Both the position numbers and the translations under genes were made by a program. From the NCBI GenBank assembly GCA_028713595.1, contig JAQTNZ010000004.1, positions 1 through 20,351 of the forward strand: a DNA stretch of 20,351 nt, given 5' to 3'. The stretch comes from Methylovulum sp. GTDB taxonomy: Bacteria; Pseudomonadota; Gammaproteobacteria; Methylococcales; Methylomonadaceae. Within the stretch, counting starts at the first letter, position 1; every line of letters starts with the position of its first letter. Shown in pieces: positions 14,484 through 20,351 of the stretch. The notes under the pieces were generated by a model, which worked only from the letters and a program-made list of their open reading frames with translations, was not told where the DNA came from and searched no databases.

Positions 14484-15645
14484 CGTCCGATTTCTCCATC
14501 GTCATCAATGCACCATCATAAAGCCTGCGGAAGATATTGCCTTGCCCGATGGTTTTGAGTGCGACCAAGTCCCTGCTGATCAGCGGCGCATCTTTTAAGG
14601 TCACATTGACCGTACCGTGTTTTTCACCTTCAGTGACCGGTGCGGTGATTTTTTTATCGACCGTGATGACCGCTTTCAAGTCGTTATAATGGCGGCGCGG
14701 AATGGTGACATACAAATCTTCCGGCAACCCTAAGGGCAATGCTTGCTCATCCCCTTTCCACAGCCGCGCTTCACTTAAGGCCACTTTGCCTTGATACAGG
14801 CGGTGTGATTCGTAGAAGCGGAAACCGTAATTGAGCAAGCTTTGGTTCTCATTGGCGCGGGCGTTGCTGCTTTTTGTACCCATAACGATGGAAATCAACC
14901 GCATGTTCTCACGCAAGGCGGAAGCGACCAGGCAATAACCCGCCTCATCGGTGAAGCCGGTTTTTACCCCATCCACGGATTCGTCACGCGACAACAACTG
15001 GTTGCGGTTATGCTGGGTAATCTTGTTGTAAGTGAATTCTTTTTGCGAAAACCAAGGGTAATACTCGGGAAATTCCTTGATTAACGCCGAAGTCAACGTC
15101 GCCAAATCCCGTGCCGAGGTGTAATGGTCAGCAACCGGTAAACCGTCGCTATTTTTGAAATGGCTGTTGCCCATACCCAAACGCGCTGCGTGCTGGTTCA
15201 TCATTTCCGCAAAGGTTTCCTCACTGCCCGCGACATGCTCGGCCAAGGCGACACTGGCATCGTTGCCGGATTGGATGATGACCCCTTTCAGCAAATCCTC
15301 AATCTTGACCCGCTCGTTCACTTCAATAAACATGCGTGAGCCAGAGGTTGCCCGGGCTTTTTGGCTGACGGTGGCGAGATCGTCAAGATGTAACGTGCCT
15401 TTTTTGATTTCGTTGAAGACCACATAAACCGTCATGATCTTGGTCAAACTGGCGGGCGCAAGTTTTGCATCGGCGTTGTTTTCCGCCAAAATCTTGCCCG
15501 TGTTGAAATCTTTTAAAATATAGGCCGTTGCCGCAAGCGTGGGGGCTGGTGGAATGGCAAGCTCCACCTCGGCCGCATAGGCCGGCAAGAGCGTCAACTG
15601 CAATCCCAAAAATAGGAACAACGTAAATTTTTTGAATGGTGTCAT
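14473..15645 (-). CDS. dacA: D-alanyl-D-alanine carboxypeptidase (PBP5/6 type)
   Basis: This low-molecular-weight penicillin-binding protein removes the terminal D-alanine from peptidoglycan pentapeptides in the periplasm. The 390-residue length and domain order fit PBP5/PBP6. A Sec signal peptide ends near AYA|AE (residue 25). The three active-site motifs are present: SLTK (Ser66 nucleophile, Lys69), SGN (126-128) and KTG (228-230). A beta-rich PBP5 C-terminal domain follows (GLPEDLYVTIPRRHYNDLKA). The final helix (GNIFRRLYDGALMTMEK) is amphipathic, as needed for inner-membrane attachment. The gene heads an overlapping dacA-dat-ybeD unit. An extended -10 promoter is visible about 40 bases upstream. 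Confidence 0.95.
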   Translation of the reverse strand: MTPFKKFTLFLFLGLQLTLLPAYAAEVELAIPPAPTLAATAYILKDFNTGKILAENNADAKLAPASLTKIMTVYVVFNEIKKGTLHLDDLATVSQKARATSGSRMFIEVNERVKIEDLLKGVIIQSGNDASVALAEHVAGSEETFAEMMNQHAARLGMGNSHFKNSDGLPVADHYTSARDLATLTSALIKEFPEYYPWFSQKEFTYNKITQHNRNQLLSRDESVDGVKTGFTDEAGYCLVASALRENMRLISIVMGTKSSNARANENQSLLNYGFRFYESHRLYQGKVALSEARLWKGDEQALPLGLPEDLYVTIPRRHYNDLKAVITVDKKITAPVTEGEKHGTVNVTLKDAPLISRDLVALKTIGQGNIFRRLYDGALMTMEKSDDGK

Positions 15646-15683
15646 TGCTTTGTAGAGGGTAGGGCTTAATAAAACAGGGGGTT

Positions 15684-15692
15684 ATTGTATCA
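15684..15692 (-). promoter_or_regulatory. Extended -10 promoter element for dacA
   Basis: On the minus strand TGATACAAT combines a TG extension (15691-15692) with a 5 of 6 -10 hexamer, TACAAT (15684-15689). No good -35 box is present at the normal distance. Transcription would begin near 15677, about 32 bases before the ATG. Confidence 0.45.
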
Positions 15693-15845
15693 TGGCGTTA
15701 ACTATTTGTTTGGTTTCAGTGACAACCAGGCACTACCTTTAGCTTAGCCAAACAGGAGCAAGCACAGGATTTAGGAGATTGGCCTCATCCATAAAGCCAT
15801 CCGCCATCAACAAACATCAACCACCACTGACCACGGTTAAACAGG

Positions 15846-17884
<2,039 letters not shown>

Positions 17885-17902
17885 GTTATACTCGTTGGAT
17901 TA

Positions 17903-17917
17903 GGGGGACTGTCCCAC
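17903..17917. repeat. Small palindrome upstream of guaA
   Basis: GGGAC (17905-17909) and GTCCC (17911-17915) are exact inverted copies around a single T, within a G-rich then C-rich stretch. It starts 19 bases before the guaA start codon in the direction of transcription. Similar GGGAC/GTCCC words occur in REP-type repeats, but I cannot confirm a repeat family here. Confidence 0.4.
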
Positions 17918-17940
17918 TTAAAGCAGGTCGCCGGTTAGAA

Positions 17941-17979
17941 GGGAGGTTTGGGCGATAAAAAGGCCTTGCCAAACCTCCC
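17941..17979 (-). promoter_or_regulatory. Perfect 11-bp leader hairpin upstream of guaA
   Basis: GGGAGGTTTGG (17941-17951) is the exact reverse complement of CCAAACCTCCC (17969-17979). The 17-base loop includes AAGGCCTT. In the guaA transcript the hairpin would end 57 bases before the start codon. The bases after it on the minus strand (TTCTAACC) are not a clean T run, so it may be an attenuator, an RNA stabiliser or the terminator of the upstream lipoprotein gene. Confidence 0.5.
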
Positions 17980-18159
17980 CTCAGAAACGAAGTTAAGGTA
18001 AAACCATAGGGATGGCGGAAAAACCAACACCCTTATAGCGGCGCGGACAGCACCGCCTGTTTTTGTCAACATCTGCACACCCAAGGGCGACTGAAGGGTG
18101 GCTTATCAGCCACAGCCTAGGTCAAGGGCATCCACTATAAGTCATGTCCAGAGCGGTGA

Positions 18160-18555
18160 TTATCGGATAACCTTATGTCCGCGCCCGCTCATGCAGTTGT
18201 TAAAGGCACTTTTATAGCGTTTTTCAGCTTCAAAGCCTTGCTGGCCGGCCCCGCCAAATCCGCCTAAAGCGGCACCTAAGGCAGCACCTATGCCCGGATC
18301 ACCGACCGCCGCACCAACCGCCGCACCACCCGCCGCACCGGCCAAGCCGCCGACACCCGCGCCTATGGCGGCTTCTTTGGCTGTCCCGCCGGAAGCCCGA
18401 TCCGCCAATTTTTTGCATTCGGCCATATCTTGGTCTATACGGCCAGCCCTAGGGTCGCCATAAGCGTCAATAGTGGGAGTCCAACCGGTCTGGCTTGCAC
18501 AACCCGCCATCAAAACGGCTCCTGCAAAAGCGACACTGATTGATAATTTTTTCAT
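18160..18555 (-). CDS. Glycine-zipper outer-membrane-type lipoprotein
   Basis: The protein has a lipoprotein signal, MKKLSISVAFAGAVLMAGC, with the lipobox LMAGC and the acylated cysteine at residue 19. The mature part begins with a polar segment (DAYGDPRAGRIDQDMAECKKLADRA). A long glycine/alanine-rich region of about 40 residues follows (GAGVGGLAGAAGGAAVGAAVG and onward) with GxxxG spacing typical of glycine zippers that insert in or pack against membranes. It ends with a short polar tail containing CMSGRGHK. Two cysteines flank the zipper. The ATG at 18553-18555 gives the classical lipoprotein N-terminus; an in-frame ATG at 18570 would add MKTIL. The role is unknown; envelope-stress or cell-surface proteins often share this form. 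Confidence 0.85.
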   Translation of the reverse strand: MKKLSISVAFAGAVLMAGCASQTGWTPTIDAYGDPRAGRIDQDMAECKKLADRASGGTAKEAAIGAGVGGLAGAAGGAAVGAAVGDPGIGAALGAALGGFGGAGQQGFEAEKRYKSAFNNCMSGRGHKVIR

Positions 18556-18716
18556 AAGAATTGTCTTCATAGTTTAAGTAAAGGTATTGCTAAAGCTTAT
18601 TGCATAGTTAAAGTGTAACGGTCATCAGTGAACAGGCACTGAATAATCCCGGTGCGTAAAGACCGCTATTAAGACAGGCTTATGGAAGGGGAGTTCAAGC
18701 GCACTGCGTTTTTCCA

Positions 18717-19445
18717 TTATTGCCCGACACTGACCACAAAACTTTTTTCATCCAACACCTTACCCGTATCATCCAAAAGCTTTACCGTCCAAGTGCCGGC
18801 CGCCTGCTCATCAAAGGTTTTATGCGAACTGACGCGCCAACGCTCCGCCCCCACTTGCAAAGGCTCTTTCACTACCGATACCCCGTTGCGCAACCATTCA
18901 TGGTAAAGGATTTTGCCATTCATACCGCGCAATTCGTTAAAATAATAGACCGTGGTCAAGCGGGAGGGGGCAACGCTCACACCTTGGGCCACCACATCGC
19001 TAGGCTCTTTGTCAACGATGCGGGTTGCCAACACCGCCCGGCGCACCCGTGTCGGCTCTTGGGAACCGGTCACAGTCAACGCTTGCGTCAACAGTTTTGC
19101 CGTTGTCACAGGCTTATCGGTGCTGGCGGCATTAGGGCTTGTCGCCAGTGCCGTGCCGGATTTTTTCTCCGCAACAGCGGTGGGCTCCAAAGTTTGCCCG
19201 TTAGTATCCTGAGCATTTTGGCTAACTTCACCGCCCTGTCCCGCTGCTTGCCCGGCATCATCGCCACTAAACGCATACACCACTAGGATCAAGAAGCCAA
19301 TTAAGCCCAGCAGCGCAACGACCGCCAACGCTATCCGCCGAATATTCCAAACCGTAATCACGGCGGCATTTGGCGACAGAGCCTGACGGGTCTTGGCGGA
19401 AGTCGGATACTTGACTTTAATCACCAGATTTTTTTTCTCGGCCAT
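18717..19445 (-). CDS. DUF2914 domain membrane protein
   Basis: The 242-residue protein has a basic cytoplasmic N-terminus (MAEKKNLVIKVKYPTSAKTRQ) and a single membrane helix at about residues 37-59. A long low-complexity linker rich in A, T, G and S follows. The C-terminal domain (about 135-240) includes TTVYYFNELRGMNGKILYHEWLRNG, ERWRVSSHKTF and AGTWTVKLLDDTGKVLDEKSFVV, which is the DUF2914 pattern. The topology places that domain in the periplasm. The ATG at 19443-19445 is preferred over a TTG at 19463 because GGGTGA lies just upstream of it. It lies 55 bases downstream of trpC on the same strand with no visible terminator between, so some read-through is likely. The function is unknown. 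Confidence 0.85.
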   Translation of the reverse strand: MAEKKNLVIKVKYPTSAKTRQALSPNAAVITVWNIRRIALAVVALLGLIGFLILVVYAFSGDDAGQAAGQGGEVSQNAQDTNGQTLEPTAVAEKKSGTALATSPNAASTDKPVTTAKLLTQALTVTGSQEPTRVRRAVLATRIVDKEPSDVVAQGVSVAPSRLTTVYYFNELRGMNGKILYHEWLRNGVSVVKEPLQVGAERWRVSSHKTFDEQAAGTWTVKLLDDTGKVLDEKSFVVSVGQ

Positions 19446-19500
19446 TCGTTCACCCACGGTCAATTCGATTGCAAAAGCACACGGTTTTTGTTTAAGACCG

Positions 19501-20301
19501 CTACAACGCGAACAATTCGCGCATTTTTTGGCCTGGGCTATCCGCCCTCATAAACGCTTCGCCCACCAAAAAACTGTAAATGCCATTATCCAACATGAGT
19601 TGCACATCGTCATGGCTATGGATGCCGCTTTCGGTGATGATGAGGCGGTCTGACGGGATTTGTGCCTGCAACCCTAATGTAGTTTGCAAAGAAGTCTCAA
19701 ACGTGCGCAAATTGCGGTTATTGACACCCAACAAACGGGTGTTTAAAGTCAGGGCGCGCACCAATTCTTCCGCATTATGCACTTCCACCAGCACATCCAT
19801 GCCCAATTGGCTGGCGACAGCTTCCAACTCGTGCATCATGCCATCATCCAGCGCCGCCGCAATCAGCAAAATACAGTCGGCGCCTAAGGCACGGGCTTCA
19901 TACACCTGATACACGTCAATCATAAAATCTTTGCGCAACACCGGCAATGGGCAACGTTGCCGCACCATTTGCAAATACACTTCGGAGCCTTGGAAAAATT
20001 CCTTGTCAGTCAGCACCGACAAACAGGCCGCACCGTTCATGGCATAGTCCATAGCAATGCTGACGGGTTCAAAATTTTCGCGGATGACCCCTTGGCTGGG
20101 CGAGGCTTTTTTGATTTCGGCGATAATGGCGGGTTTTTTCGCCTGTGCTTGCCGTTGCAAGGCGGCGGCAAAGCCGCGCGGGCCGGCCACAGATTCGGCC
20201 ATGTCTTCCAAATTGGCGATGCTCATGGCCTGCTTGCGGCGGGCGACTTCGATGGCTTTGTGGCTAAGGATTTTTTGTAAAATATCAGGTTGGCTACTCA
20301 T
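19501..20301 (-). CDS. trpC: Indole-3-glycerol phosphate synthase
   Basis: TrpC closes the indole ring: CdRP is converted to indole-3-glycerol phosphate in tryptophan synthesis. The 266-residue protein is a full-length monofunctional TIM barrel, with no fused TrpF. Family motifs appear in order: [13 protein letters not shown] (61-73, Glu62 and catalytic-region Lys64), [28 protein letters not shown] (122-149, with Lys124), [11 protein letters not shown] (170-180, with Glu173), LGVNNRNL (191-198), ITESGIHS (222-229) and FLVGEAFM near the end. The ATG at 20299-20301 has AGGA about 10 bases upstream. Only 50 bases precede it in the window, so whether trpD lies directly upstream, as is common, cannot be judged. 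Confidence 0.97.
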   Translation of the reverse strand: MSSQPDILQKILSHKAIEVARRKQAMSIANLEDMAESVAGPRGFAAALQRQAQAKKPAIIAEIKKASPSQGVIRENFEPVSIAMDYAMNGAACLSVLTDKEFFQGSEVYLQMVRQRCPLPVLRKDFMIDVYQVYEARALGADCILLIAAALDDGMMHELEAVASQLGMDVLVEVHNAEELVRALTLNTRLLGVNNRNLRTFETSLQTTLGLQAQIPSDRLIITESGIHSHDDVQLMLDNGIYSFLVGEAFMRADSPGQKMRELFAL

Positions 20302-20351
20302 CTTGCTGTTATCCTGGAGGTGTCAATAAGGGGGCTGTCAAAGGGGCTTAA

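Larger units (their letters stand above)
17885..18159. other. guaA upstream region (275 bases, several palindromes, no gene)
   Basis: I see no credible coding sequence. The region holds the imperfect palindrome at 17903-17917, the long hairpin at 17941-17979 and a 6-bp hairpin with arms GTGGCT (18098-18103) and AGCCAC (18108-18113). On the minus strand a perfect TTGACA lies at 18064-18069, but the only good -10 candidate (TATAAG) is 26 bases away, so no promoter is called. Confidence 0.5.

Noticed and set aside
14013..14558. Plus-strand frame of 181 codons opposite dat and the dacA end
   Set aside because: It is antisense to a recognisable aminotransferase and carries no family pattern.
15646..15845. 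Small gene between dacA and tadA
   Set aside because: No frame there has a start, a ribosome binding site and reasonable length. The region is best read as the dacA promoter and leader.
18040..18066. Rho-independent terminator suggested by ACAG...CTGTTTTTG
   Set aside because: The T run is on the plus strand while the flanking genes are on the minus strand, and the stem has only four pairs.
18720..19286. Plus-strand frame of 188 codons opposite the DUF2914 gene
   Set aside because: The antisense DUF2914 protein has a membrane helix and a recognisable domain. This frame is rich in H, R and Q, as typical shadows are.

Overview
The window looks like a chromosomal segment from a gammaproteobacterium. 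Gene content and protein style suggest the methanotroph order Methylococcales, but that is an impression from memory, not a computed assignment. Most of the window is housekeeping DNA (recB, dacA, dat, ybeD, tadA, guaA, trpC) mixed with exported proteins of unknown role. No tRNA, rRNA, CRISPR array, phage module or complete transposase gene is visible.

Layout. Bases 3-956 hold the 3' part of a membrane protein whose start lies outside the window; a small multi-pass membrane protein follows (1047-1547). On the minus strand lie a small phosphatase-like gene (1669-2166) and recB (2516-6070). Between those two sits a 321-base element (2185-2505) with 16-base terminal inverted repeats and a flanking 6-base direct repeat, CCATTA. 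This is the signature of a miniature inverted-repeat transposable element (MITE). Bases 6274-10085 carry three plus-strand genes for exported proteins: a small two-cysteine protein, a glycerophosphodiester phosphodiesterase, and a metzincin-type zinc peptidase with a C-terminal PPC-like domain. The peptidase gene has a strongly structured leader that I could not assign to a known riboswitch class.

From 10136 to the right edge every gene is on the minus strand. DUF1800 and DUF1501 form a two-gene exported-protein operon with its own promoter. dacA-dat-ybeD overlap end to end and couple D-alanine release to a D-amino acid aminotransferase. guaA and tadA overlap. A glycine-zipper lipoprotein, a DUF2914 membrane protein and trpC complete the window.

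The best candidates for new biology are the MITE-like insertion between recB and the phosphatase gene, with its folded core, and the three-helix leader before the metallopeptidase. The rest is mostly conventional.
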